Positions 52,915-60,609 of a stretch of 64,000 bases of DNA are shown in pieces; position 1 is the stretch's first letter; each line of letters opens with the position of its first letter. This DNA is from Candidatus Methylophosphatis roskildensis (lineage in GTDB: Bacteria > Pseudomonadota > Gammaproteobacteria > Burkholderiales > Rhodocyclaceae): positions 124,001 to 188,000 of the forward strand of contig JADJEV010000003.1 of the NCBI GenBank assembly GCA_016708905.1. Reading direction: 5' to 3'. Under the pieces are notes generated by a model. The model did not search any database, was not told the DNA's origin, and saw nothing but the letters and a program-made list of their open reading frames with translations. Both the position numbers and the translations under genes were made by a program.

Positions 52915-53919
52915 ATGTCGCAGGACTTTCTTTCGCAGGATGAGGTCGATGCCCTCTTGAATGGCGTGAGCGGCGAATCGGACGAGCCGCAGGCCGAAGT
53001 GCCGGTAGAAGGCGCACGGCCATACAACCTCGCCACGCAGGAGCGAATCGTACGCGGGCGCATGCCCACGCTGGAGCTGATTCACGAACGCTTCGCCCGC
53101 AACCTGCGCATCGGTCTTTTCAATTTCATGCATCGCAACGCCGGGATTTCGATCGGTCCGACCCGCGTGCAGAAGTACGGCGAGTTCGTGCGCAACCTGG
53201 TCGTGCCGACCAACCTGAATCTCGTCCAGGCCAAGCCGCTGCGTGGCACCGGCCTGATCGTTTTCGATCCGAGCCTGGTCTTCCTGGTGGTGGACAACAT
53301 GTTCGGCGGCGACGGGAGATTCCACACGCGCGTCGAAGGCCGCGAGTTCACGCCGACCGAGCAGCGCATCATCCGCGGCCTGCTCGACGTGGTTTTTGCC
53401 GGCTACGAGAAGGCGTGGAGCACCGTATTCGAACTCAAGTTCGAGTATGTCCGGTCGGAGATGAACCATCAGTTCGCCAACATCGCGACGACCTCGGAAG
53501 TATCCATCGCGAGCACATTCACGCTGGAGTTTGGCGGTGCGACCGCCGACATGCACATTTGCTTCCCGTATTCGATGATCGAGCCGATACGCGACTTGCT
53601 CAACAGCACCACGCAAGGCGATCAGGCCAGCCGGGATGCGCGGTGGACAGGCACGCTGACGCGTCAGTTGCAGGGTGCCGAGGTCGACCTCGTCAGCACG
53701 CTGGGCAGCTCGACGATTTCCTTGCGTCAGATTCTGCACATGAAGGCCGGTGACGTGATTCCGCTGCAGATTCCGGAACACATCAGCGGTGCGGTCGATG
53801 GCGTGCCGGTGGTCGAGTGCCAGTACGGTATTCAGAACGGTCGCTATGCGCTCAGGATAGAGCGGTTTTCGAACGAACCCGAAATGGCGCACGCACACTC
53901 AGGAGAACACCATGTCTGA
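52915..53919 (+). CDS. fliM: Flagellar motor switch protein FliM
   Basis: A 334-residue C-ring protein that binds CheY-P. The N-terminal CheY-binding segment FLSQDEVDALLNGVSGE is exact for the family. The middle CheC-like domain includes TLELIHERFARNLRIGLFNF and the GG pair in VVDNMFGGDGRFHTR. The C-terminal FliN-like domain has VDLVSTLGSSTISLRQILHM. It overlaps fliN by eight bases. Confidence 0.97.
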   Translation: MSQDFLSQDEVDALLNGVSGESDEPQAEVPVEGARPYNLATQERIVRGRMPTLELIHERFARNLRIGLFNFMHRNAGISIGPTRVQKYGEFVRNLVVPTNLNLVQAKPLRGTGLIVFDPSLVFLVVDNMFGGDGRFHTRVEGREFTPTEQRIIRGLLDVVFAGYEKAWSTVFELKFEYVRSEMNHQFANIATTSEVSIASTFTLEFGGATADMHICFPYSMIEPIRDLLNSTTQGDQASRDARWTGTLTRQLQGAEVDLVSTLGSSTISLRQILHMKAGDVIPLQIPEHISGAVDGVPVVECQYGIQNGRYALRIERFSNEPEMAHAHSGEHHV

Positions 53920-54349
53920 AACCGTGGAAGAACAACAGGTCGGCGACGACGAATGGGGCGCCGCGATGGACGAGCAGGCGGCGGCCGATGCCGCCACCAC
54001 CGCCAGCACGGTAACCCAGCAAGCCGCCAGTGCGGCGTCGGCGCTATTCCAGAACTTCGGCGAATCGGGGAACAAGTCTGGAAACCTGCAGGACTTCGAC
54101 CTGATTCTCGACATCCCGGTCCAGATGACCGTGGAGCTGGGTCGCACCAAGATCTCGATCCGCAATCTGCTGCAGCTCGCACACGGCTCCGTGGTCGAGC
54201 TCGACGGACTCGCCGGCGAGCCGATGGACGTCATGGTCAATGGAACCCTGATTGCGCAAGGCGAGGTGGTCGTGGTCAACGACAAGTTCGGAATTCGCCT
54301 GACCGACATCATCACGCCTTCCGAGCGCATGCGAAAACTCAACCGCTGA
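53912..54349 (+). CDS. fliN: Flagellar motor switch protein FliN
   Basis: A 145-residue C-ring protein. The acidic N-terminal extension of about 55 residues is followed by the SpoA domain: DLILDIPVQMTVELGRTKIS, IRNLLQLAHGSVVELDGLAG, LIAQGEVVVVNDKFGIRLTD. It is the last gene of the plus-strand fli operon, since fliOPQR are elsewhere, and a terminator follows. Confidence 0.96.
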   Translation: MSETVEEQQVGDDEWGAAMDEQAAADAATTASTVTQQAASAASALFQNFGESGNKSGNLQDFDLILDIPVQMTVELGRTKISIRNLLQLAHGSVVELDGLAGEPMDVMVNGTLIAQGEVVVVNDKFGIRLTDIITPSERMRKLNR

Positions 54350-54388
54350 ACCGGCTCTCCTCTCTCGTTCCGCAAGGAATCGGGATTC

Positions 54389-54413
54389 GGCGGCCTGTGG
54401 GCCGCCATTTTTC
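54389..54413 (+). terminator. Rho-independent terminator after fliN
   Basis: GGCGGCC (54389-54395) pairs with GGCCGCC (54400-54406); an A and then a run of T's (from 54408) follow. It ends the fliF-to-fliN transcript and separates it from the convergent ycgR gene. Confidence 0.85.
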
Positions 54414-54421
54414 TTCTGCGC

Positions 54422-55228
54422 TCAGCGAGTGCGCATATTCCGGTCGCGTTCGACGCGCAGGATGTAGCGCTGGATCATCGAGACCTGCGAATCGGGCAGC
54501 CGGACGAACTGACAGCCGGCACGCAGCATGGGTTTTCCATTCGCGGCGCTGATGCGGAACACGCTGCGTACGCGCATCTTGGCTTCGATGGTGCCGATCT
54601 CGGGCAGGTTGATGCGGCAATGGTGGAACTCGCGGTCCGGTTCGAAGGGCGTGCCTTCGGGCGGCACCATCACCGCCAGGCCGCCACCGCTGATGTCGAG
54701 CACCCGCGCGTCGACGCGCATTTCTTCCGGGCCTTCTCCTTGCACGATCACACTGCAAATGACGCCGTGGATTGATGGGGTCGAGAGCCGGTAATACTCG
54801 CGACGCTGCAGGCGCAGCACCGCGTCCGGCACCGGCGCCACGAAGGCTTTTGTACCTTCGAGGGCGGACGGCCTGGCGTGCTGCAAGTGAAACTGGATCT
54901 TGACCCGGTCCAGTTGGGTCATGCAGGTGAGCTCGTCCGACGCGGCCACGCGGGCATTGATGGCCTCGTCGGCGCCCCAGTCGAGGTACAGGCTGTTCTC
55001 GTCGTTCGACAATCCGAGCACGGTGGTCAGTAGAAAGTCGCCGGTAGGCCCGAAAAAGACACTGACCATGGCGCGCCGCTCGATCAGGTTGCGCAGGATG
55101 AAACGCACCTCGCGCCGATCGCGCTGGAGGTAGTGCGCGTAGTCGTCCGACTTGAGCAGTTCGAAGCGCAGTGGATGGGGTTCGGCGTGGGTCATCGCTG
55201 GGTTGGGTTCGATCGATGTCGACGGCAT
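54422..55228 (-). CDS. ycgR: YcgR-family flagellar brake protein (PilZ domain)
   Basis: A 268-residue cytoplasmic protein. The N-terminal YcgR domain shows DDYAHYLQRDRREVRFILRN and MVSVFFGPTGDFLLTTVLGL. The C-terminal PilZ domain has the c-di-GMP-binding RRxxxR element in LQRREYYRLSTPSIHG and the DxSxxG element in VLDISGGGLAVMVPP. On binding c-di-GMP, YcgR slows the motor by contacting FliG/FliM or the stator. It is the last minus-strand gene of the fliC side, 67 bases after the fhlB-like gene. Start choice (55228 or 55195) is uncertain, as no strong Shine-Dalgarno is visible at either. Confidence 0.88.
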   Translation of the reverse strand: MPSTSIEPNPAMTHAEPHPLRFELLKSDDYAHYLQRDRREVRFILRNLIERRAMVSVFFGPTGDFLLTTVLGLSNDENSLYLDWGADEAINARVAASDELTCMTQLDRVKIQFHLQHARPSALEGTKAFVAPVPDAVLRLQRREYYRLSTPSIHGVICSVIVQGEGPEEMRVDARVLDISGGGLAVMVPPEGTPFEPDREFHHCRINLPEIGTIEAKMRVRSVFRISAANGKPMLRAGCQFVRLPDSQVSMIQRYILRVERDRNMRTR

Positions 55229-55295
55229 CTGTTGAAGCCCATTTATAGCACGGGATGGCGAGGTCCGCCGCGCGAAGATGGCATGGAGTTTCCGG

Positions 55296-55589
55296 TCAGA
55301 TCGCGGACGTGGCGAAGGGCGCCGAGGTCTGACCGCTTTCGATACGATAGAGCCACGCCAGCAGTTCGGCGATCGCGACGTAGAGCTGCGGCGGAATGTG
55401 CGCATCGAGGTCGACCTGCATCAGCAGGGCGACCATTTCGGGAGACTCGTGAACGAACACGCCGGCCTGGCGTGCGCGTTCGATGATCTGCTCGGCGATC
55501 ACGCCGCTGCCCTTCGCCACCACGCGCGGCGCGGCGTCGCTGGCACAGTAGCTCAGCGCGACTGCATTGTGTCGCTTCGCTTCAGTCAT
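55296..55589 (-). CDS. FlhB C-terminal-domain homologue (FhlB-like)
   Basis: A 97-residue soluble protein aligned with the cytoplasmic part of FlhB. NAVALSYCASDAAPRVVAKG resembles the stretch just after the NPTH site, and VALLMQVDLDAHIPPQLYVA plus IAELLAWLYRIESG matches the FlhB C-terminal helix region. The NPTH autocleavage motif itself is absent. Such proteins can replace the FlhB C-terminal fragment in some bacteria. Its start overlaps the upstream FliK-like gene by eight bases. Confidence 0.85.
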   Translation of the reverse strand: MTEAKRHNAVALSYCASDAAPRVVAKGSGVIAEQIIERARQAGVFVHESPEMVALLMQVDLDAHIPPQLYVAIAELLAWLYRIESGQTSAPFATSAI

Positions 55590-56643
55590 GGTGGTCGACC
55601 GTCGCCTGGGTCAGCCGCAGGCCGGCTGCCTCCAATGCGCCAGCCAGTGCGGGCCGCGCCAGCATGAGCTGGCTTGCATGTTCGACGTCATCAGCCTGCA
55701 GGCGTACGCTGACACGATCGCCGCTGAGGGCCAGTTCGGCACTCACAGCGCCGAGTCGAGGCAAGGTCAGCCGCAAACTTGTGCGCCATTCGGGCAGGTC
55801 CGCGCCGGCACCGCCGGCTTCGCGTTCGATCGGAGCGTCGATATCCCAGTCGAGTTGCTGGCCCGGCCAGATCTGCGCCTGCCATGACAGTTGCTGAGTT
55901 GCCAGCGCGTCGAGTTGCTTGTGCAGGATGGCGCTGACCTCGTGTCCCGGCCCTGAGCCGGTGTTGGCGGTCGATTGCTTGCCATACACGAGCAGCGAGC
56001 TCGTCGCCTGTTGTTCGCGGCTTGCCAGGGTGTCGCCCCGTGCCGGCAATGCGAGCGTCGTGCCTGGCGGAAGTCTTGCCTGGGGTTCGCGCAGCAGGTC
56101 ATCAAGAGTCGATCGGCCCGCGACCCACTGCGCCTGGTGGGCTTCGTAGAACATGCCGCTGCGCGAAACGGCATCCCGCAGCACAGCGGCGATCTGCCCT
56201 GGGTCGGTGCTGGCCTGCGGCATCAGCGCAGTGCCCTGCGCAAGGGGTATTGGCTTTGCATCCGCACCCGTCAACAGGCTGCCGATCAATTGTGCTGTGC
56301 GCGACAGTTGCGGCGACGGCGTGCTCGCCGGGGACGGCTCGGCCATCCGGGCAGTGATGGTGCTCCGCTCACTGCCGTTTGCCGTATCGCCGGTTCGCCC
56401 AGTGATGACGAGATCGAGCTGATCACCCGGCCTGGCCGGCACTGGCAGCGAGAGCGTCAGCGGCCGGCCGGCAATTTCCGCGCGAAAGTGGCCGTCCGGC
56501 AGCACGGTCTGGATAAAGGCGCGAATCCTGTCGCCCGGATTGAGCGGCGGCGGGTCGGGGCGCAACGGACGGATTGGTTCGGTCGACTGGATCGTCGACT
56601 CGGCGAGCATCTTGAGGCGGGCGATCAGCGCGCTCGGTATCAT
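55582..56643 (-). CDS. Second FliK-like hook-length control protein
   Basis: A 353-residue protein with a Pro-rich N-terminal region and a C-terminal FliK-type domain: EWRTSLRLTLPRLGAVSAEL, ALSGDRVSVRLQADDVEHAS, LAGALEAAGLRLTQATVDHH. It is distinct from fliK at 51-52 kb. It has the same LxLxxP(R/H)LGxVxxxL core but lacks the long glycine-rich ruler. Paired and overlapping with the FhlB-like gene. It may be a second specificity-switch partner; function inferred only. Confidence 0.75.
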   Translation of the reverse strand: MIPSALIARLKMLAESTIQSTEPIRPLRPDPPPLNPGDRIRAFIQTVLPDGHFRAEIAGRPLTLSLPVPARPGDQLDLVITGRTGDTANGSERSTITARMAEPSPASTPSPQLSRTAQLIGSLLTGADAKPIPLAQGTALMPQASTDPGQIAAVLRDAVSRSGMFYEAHQAQWVAGRSTLDDLLREPQARLPPGTTLALPARGDTLASREQQATSSLLVYGKQSTANTGSGPGHEVSAILHKQLDALATQQLSWQAQIWPGQQLDWDIDAPIEREAGGAGADLPEWRTSLRLTLPRLGAVSAELALSGDRVSVRLQADDVEHASQLMLARPALAGALEAAGLRLTQATVDHHD

Positions 56644-56677
56644 CGGCCTACCGGCTTGGAAGCTTGGTCGCGGCGGG

Positions 56678-57001
56678 TTAGTACCCGGCCGCGGTGTAGC
56701 TGCTGCGCATATCGCGTCCGGGCGTGGCGTCGCCGAGGAAGCGGCGGACATGCTCCATCCATGGCTCGGTAAAGCTGCGAACCTTGCGGTCGTCTGCCAG
56801 GATGCGTTTGATCAGGTGTACCTTGCGCTCGCGTTCCGGTTCGGTGAGCCTGGTCCGCGCGTCCTCGACCGAGAGTCGGTTGCGCAGTCGCGCGACCTTA
56901 CGTTCGAGTTCGATCAGGCGGTCCCAGTCTCCCGCTTCCGCAGCCTGCACCATGTCGCCGGAGATTCCGCTTAGTGTTTCGTAGAGATTGAGCGTGCTCA
57001 T
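56678..57001 (-). CDS. fliT: Flagellar chaperone FliT
   Basis: A 107-residue helical protein. FliT is the chaperone for the cap protein FliD. The N-terminal helix LYETLSGISGDMVQAAEAGD with WDRLIELERKVARLRNRLSV is typical, and a C-terminal helical segment (DDRKVRSFTEPWMEHVRRFL) follows. Directly downstream of fliS, 18 bases away. Confidence 0.85.
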   Translation of the reverse strand: MSTLNLYETLSGISGDMVQAAEAGDWDRLIELERKVARLRNRLSVEDARTRLTEPERERKVHLIKRILADDRKVRSFTEPWMEHVRRFLGDATPGRDMRSSYTAAGY

Positions 57002-57019
57002 GCTGGTGCTCCCTCGCGC

Positions 57020-57439
57020 TCAGGCCGTGCTGCCCGAGTTGGCGATCGAATTGGGCTTGCCGATCTGCTCCCAGGCTTCCTTGAGTTCGCGCAGCAATGT
57101 CGACACCTCGGCCAGGGCTGCGAGGTCGTTGCGGACGTTGGCATGAAGCAGGCGCGTGCACATATAGTCGTAGAGGGAGGCGAGTCGCTGCGCCAGTTCC
57201 CCGCCGACTTCGAAGTCCAGGCTGACTTTCAGTCCATTGCTGATGATCTCGATCGCCTTCGAGATCGCGCTGCCCTTCAGCGGAACGTCACCGCTCTCGA
57301 GGTGTATGCGGGCGGCGTTGGTGGATACCAATGCACCCTCGAACAACATCAGCGTAAGACGGTGCGGATCCGCAGAACTGACACCATTTTCGACACCAAC
57401 ATTTTTGTAGGCAAGTGCGCCGCTCCGGTGAGCAAACAT
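57020..57439 (-). CDS. fliS: Flagellin chaperone FliS
   Basis: A 139-residue helical chaperone that binds the C-terminus of flagellin. Conserved features include AYKNVGVENGVSSADPHRLT, LMLFEGALVSTNAARIHLES and LASLYDYMCTRLLHANVRND. It lies 48 bases after fliD on the same strand. Confidence 0.95.
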   Translation of the reverse strand: MFAHRSGALAYKNVGVENGVSSADPHRLTLMLFEGALVSTNAARIHLESGDVPLKGSAISKAIEIISNGLKVSLDFEVGGELAQRLASLYDYMCTRLLHANVRNDLAALAEVSTLLRELKEAWEQIGKPNSIANSGSTA

Positions 57440-57487
57440 CTATCGGGCTCCAGGGTGGGTATCGGGCATCATCGATTCTGTAACGGC

Positions 57488-58897
57488 CTAGCCTCTGGAA
57501 CTTGAGAGGCTGGCGAGCTGCTGCTTCAAGTAGCTGCTGGTTGCGTTCATGCTGGCGACCGTGACGTCGAGCAGGGTAAACTGCGCGCGATAGCGTGCCT
57601 CGATCGACGTCATGCGCGTTTCGAGTGCAGTCGTGCGCTTGTCGAGCGAGGCGACACGCTGATTGAGGCCGTCGACCTTGCCAGTGACCAGGCCTTCGCT
57701 GCCGAGCATCGTGGTAACGCGCGTGTCGATCAGGGAGGCCAGGCCTTCGACACCGTTGGTCGTGGCGAATATGCGCGACACGCTTTTGGTCGGATTGGTC
57801 AATGCCTCGGCGAGCTTGCCGGCATTGAGCGACAACGCGCCGTCGCTGCCGAAGCCCAGTCCAATCTCGGAGAGTGAGCCGAAGCCGCCATTGGAGGCGA
57901 CGCCGCTGAAGCTGCTGCGCAACTGCGACTGGATCGACCGGATCGTCGGGTCGCCGTTCAACTCTCCAGCCTTCTTGGTGGCCGGATCGTAGGCGGTGAG
58001 GTCGCGCAGAATCTTGTTCAGGTCATTGTAGGCCTTGACGAAGTTGCCGACGTTGGTCTGTGTGGTTTCGGTGTCGGGCGCGACGCTGACCGTCGCCGGA
58101 CTGACGACGTTGGTCTTGAGCAGATTGAGCGTCAGGCCGTCTACGGCGCCCGCGACATTGTTGCTGCTGCTGGTCACATCAACTCCATTGACCTTGAGCA
58201 GCGCGTCTAGCGGGGCCGTTTTCTCGGTCAGTCCTCCGGGGGTTGCGCCATTATCGAAGGCTATGGCCGCGAGTCCACCGTTGCCGCCGCCTTGCTGGAT
58301 GCGGATGGCGTTGTTCGTTCCCTGGTCGTTCGACGTGACGAACAACTGCGCGCCGGATGAGCCATTTACGATTACCGCGGAAACGCCGGCTTGCGCGTTG
58401 TTGATCGCATCGCGAATGCCGGCAAGGGTGTTATTGCTACTGTCGATGGTGATCGACTTTGCCGCCTTTTCGGGGTCCGCCGTGAACGTCGGCCCGCTGT
58501 AGCTGCCGATCTCAAGGGTCAGTGTGCCGGTGCCGACGACGGCCGACGACGAGGCGAATCCCCCCTTGGTCAATTGTTGCGCCTTTGCCAGTTGACTGAC
58601 CTCGACGCTGACCGAGCCGCTCGGCGCACCGGAGGCAGCCGAGGCGGTCAGTATCGTCTCATCGGACGACTTTGCCTTGGCGGCGGCGAACGCGGAACCG
58701 GTCTTGAGCGATTGGGTCGCGCTTTGCAGGGCCGACAGCGCACCCTGAACGCGGCCATAGGCCGAGATGTCGGAACGCAGACCCGACTGCTGAGTCTGGA
58801 TCTGCGTGATCGGCTTCCGCTCGACGGCCATCAAGCCGCTGATGATGCCCTCGATGTCCAGGCCGGAGCCGACTCCGGCACTCGATATTGTTGCCAT
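57488..58897 (-). CDS. fliD: Flagellar filament cap protein FliD
   Basis: A 469-residue cap protein that guides flagellin assembly at the tip. The N-terminus is GVGSGLDIEGIISGLMAVER followed by KPITQIQTQQSGLRSDISAY. The C-terminal coiled coil is LNQRVASLDKRTTALETRMT with SIEARYRAQFTLLDVTVASM. The middle is Gly/Ala/Ser-rich and variable, as expected. flaG lies 11 bases upstream. Confidence 0.95.
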   Translation of the reverse strand: MATISSAGVGSGLDIEGIISGLMAVERKPITQIQTQQSGLRSDISAYGRVQGALSALQSATQSLKTGSAFAAAKAKSSDETILTASAASGAPSGSVSVEVSQLAKAQQLTKGGFASSSAVVGTGTLTLEIGSYSGPTFTADPEKAAKSITIDSSNNTLAGIRDAINNAQAGVSAVIVNGSSGAQLFVTSNDQGTNNAIRIQQGGGNGGLAAIAFDNGATPGGLTEKTAPLDALLKVNGVDVTSSSNNVAGAVDGLTLNLLKTNVVSPATVSVAPDTETTQTNVGNFVKAYNDLNKILRDLTAYDPATKKAGELNGDPTIRSIQSQLRSSFSGVASNGGFGSLSEIGLGFGSDGALSLNAGKLAEALTNPTKSVSRIFATTNGVEGLASLIDTRVTTMLGSEGLVTGKVDGLNQRVASLDKRTTALETRMTSIEARYRAQFTLLDVTVASMNATSSYLKQQLASLSSSRG

Positions 58898-58908
58898 AAG
58901 CGCCTCCT

Positions 58909-59262
58909 TCAGGCTTCCATGCGAAGCAGCAGGCCCTTCATCTTGTCGAGTGCGCGGCGCATCGCCAGCACTTCCTCACCCGGGATCTGCCGGATGACTT
59001 CCTTGGTCTTGGCGTCGACCACCCTGACCATGGTCCTGCCTGAATCCTTGTCTACCGAGAACTGCAGGTCGCTGGCGACCGCGCTTACCACCTTGCGGAT
59101 GTCCTTGACGGCCTGTTCCACCTGCTCGGCCGATGCGGGCGCCAGTCCTGCATCTGCATTGGTCCGCTCCGTCTCTGCGGGTTTCGGTTCCCCGTCGGCC
59201 CGAGTCTTGCGCTGCGCGACCGGCGATTCGAGTACCGCTGAAGTTGTGCGAGCTATTTCCAT
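58909..59262 (-). CDS. flaG: FlaG-family protein
   Basis: A 117-residue protein between fliC and fliD. The FlaG core is EQVEQAVKDIRKVVSAVASD, LQFSVDKDSGRTMVRVVDAK and EVIRQIPGEEVLAMRRALDK. FlaG affects filament length in Pseudomonas. ATG 59262 is preceded by AAAGGGAGA. A strong hairpin lies between it and fliC. Confidence 0.92.
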   Translation of the reverse strand: MEIARTTSAVLESPVAQRKTRADGEPKPAETERTNADAGLAPASAEQVEQAVKDIRKVVSAVASDLQFSVDKDSGRTMVRVVDAKTKEVIRQIPGEEVLAMRRALDKMKGLLLRMEA

Positions 59263-59287
59263 TGCATGTCTCCCTTTGTGCGGCAAA

Positions 59288-59316
59288 GGCGCGGGGCCCG
59301 ATTGGGCTCCCGCGCC
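59288..59316 (-). terminator. Strong hairpin between fliC and flaG
   Basis: GGCGCGGG-GCCC and GGGC-TCCCGCGCC form a 12-bp stem with one bulge and a four-base loop, 25 bases after the fliC stop. It lacks a T-run, so it is more likely a partial terminator or 3' stabiliser that keeps fliC mRNA in excess over flaG-fliD. Confidence 0.6.
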
Positions 59317-59341
59317 TGAACCTCATTCGACTACCGGTCGG

Positions 59342-60190
59342 TCAGCGAAGCAGCGAGAGCACGTTCTGCGGCAACGCATTGGCCTGGGCCAACATCGCGG
59401 TGCCCGCTTGCTGCAGGATCTGGTTGCGCGACAGGGCTGCGGTTTCCGCCGCGAAGTCTGCGTCCATGATCCGGCTACGCGCCGCGCTCTGGTTCTCGAC
59501 CGAAACCTGCAGGTTGGAGATCACCGACTCGAAGCGGGTCTGGCGTGCGCCCCAGTTGCCGCGTTCTTCGTTGATCGTGTTCAAGGCAGTATCGAGGTTG
59601 TCGATCACGGTGCCGATCGCTGCAGCGTCTGCCGAGCTGCCGATCACCGCGGTACTGCCCGTCACTGCCGTGATGGTCGCGTTCGCATTGAATGCGGTCG
59701 AACCGAAATTCACGTTGATCGAGTCGTCGCCCGTGGTACCCGCGCCGACCTGGAAGTTGATCGATCCGCTCGTCGCGAAGATGGCTGCGTTGTTGAACTT
59801 GGTGCCGCTGAGGAGGCGGGTGATTTCGTCCTGCATCTGACCGAATTCGGTGTTCAGCGAATTCTTGTCGCTGTCACTGTTGGTCGAATTGCGCGATTGC
59901 ACCGCGAGTTCGCGCATGCGCTGCAGCGCGTCGCCGACCTTCGCCAATGCACCTTCAGCGGTTTGCGCGTAGGAGATGCCATCGTTGGCGTTGCGGATCG
60001 CAACGTTCATGCCGCGAACCTGGGAGTTCATGCGCTCGGCAATTGCCAGGCCGGCGGCATCGTCCTTGGCGCTGTTGACACGCATGCCGGAAGACAGGCG
60101 CTGCAGGGAAGTGGCAAGGGCGCTTTGGGAGTTCGAAAGGTTGCGCGCGGAATTGAGTGCGGCAACGTTGGTGTTGATGATCTGAGGCAT
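59342..60190 (-). CDS. fliC: Flagellin FliC
   Basis: A 282-residue filament protein. The N-terminal D0/D1 region is MPQIINTNVAALNSARNLSN, LQRLSSGMRVNSAKDDAAGL and AIAERMNSQVRGMNVAIRNA. The C-terminal D1/D0 includes DADFAAETAALSRNQILQQA, ending VLSLLR. The short middle means little or no D2/D3, a minimal flagellin. ATG 60190 follows AAGGAGAA. A sigma-28 promoter lies about 180 bases upstream. Confidence 0.97.
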   Translation of the reverse strand: MPQIINTNVAALNSARNLSNSQSALATSLQRLSSGMRVNSAKDDAAGLAIAERMNSQVRGMNVAIRNANDGISYAQTAEGALAKVGDALQRMRELAVQSRNSTNSDSDKNSLNTEFGQMQDEITRLLSGTKFNNAAIFATSGSINFQVGAGTTGDDSINVNFGSTAFNANATITAVTGSTAVIGSSADAAAIGTVIDNLDTALNTINEERGNWGARQTRFESVISNLQVSVENQSAARSRIMDADFAAETAALSRNQILQQAGTAMLAQANALPQNVLSLLR

Positions 60191-60372
60191 TTTGTTTCTC
60201 CTTAACTTTCTGACTGATTGACCGGAGAACCATGCCGCCACCTTTTCCCCAAGGGGGCGTGCATGTCGCCGACAAACTGATTTACGTCCGCACTCGTCCG
60301 ATCTTTAGGATTTCAGCGCCTGAACAACCATTTACCGCGCTTTGGAAGACAGGTGCCGCGTGCTTGAGCCAG

Positions 60373-60399
60373 TTATCGGCGGTGGTCCCGACAAATTTA
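60373..60399 (-). promoter_or_regulatory. Sigma-28 promoter for fliC
   Basis: On the minus strand TAAA (60399-60396), a 15-base spacer, and GCCGATAA (60380-60373) match the FliA consensus exactly. It predicts a leader of about 175 bases before fliC. The rest of the 419-base gap (60191-60609) has no gene; any promoter for the divergent HAD-type gene was not identified. Confidence 0.82.
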
Positions 60400-60609
60400 G
60401 GGGCAGTCAAGGAATTGGAGGCGATTCACCGGTCAATTCGTATTGGATGACACGCATTGTGGGGCATCGCCGTCGTTGCGATCCCGGAAAGTCGTGGCGT
60501 AAGGCCCGCCTTCTTCGAGCATCGGGCGGACCGCGCGCAGCCTAGACTCGCCGGCAAGCGATCCCAAAAGGGGGTTCCGCCAACACATGCACGCATATGG
60601 GAGCATCCA

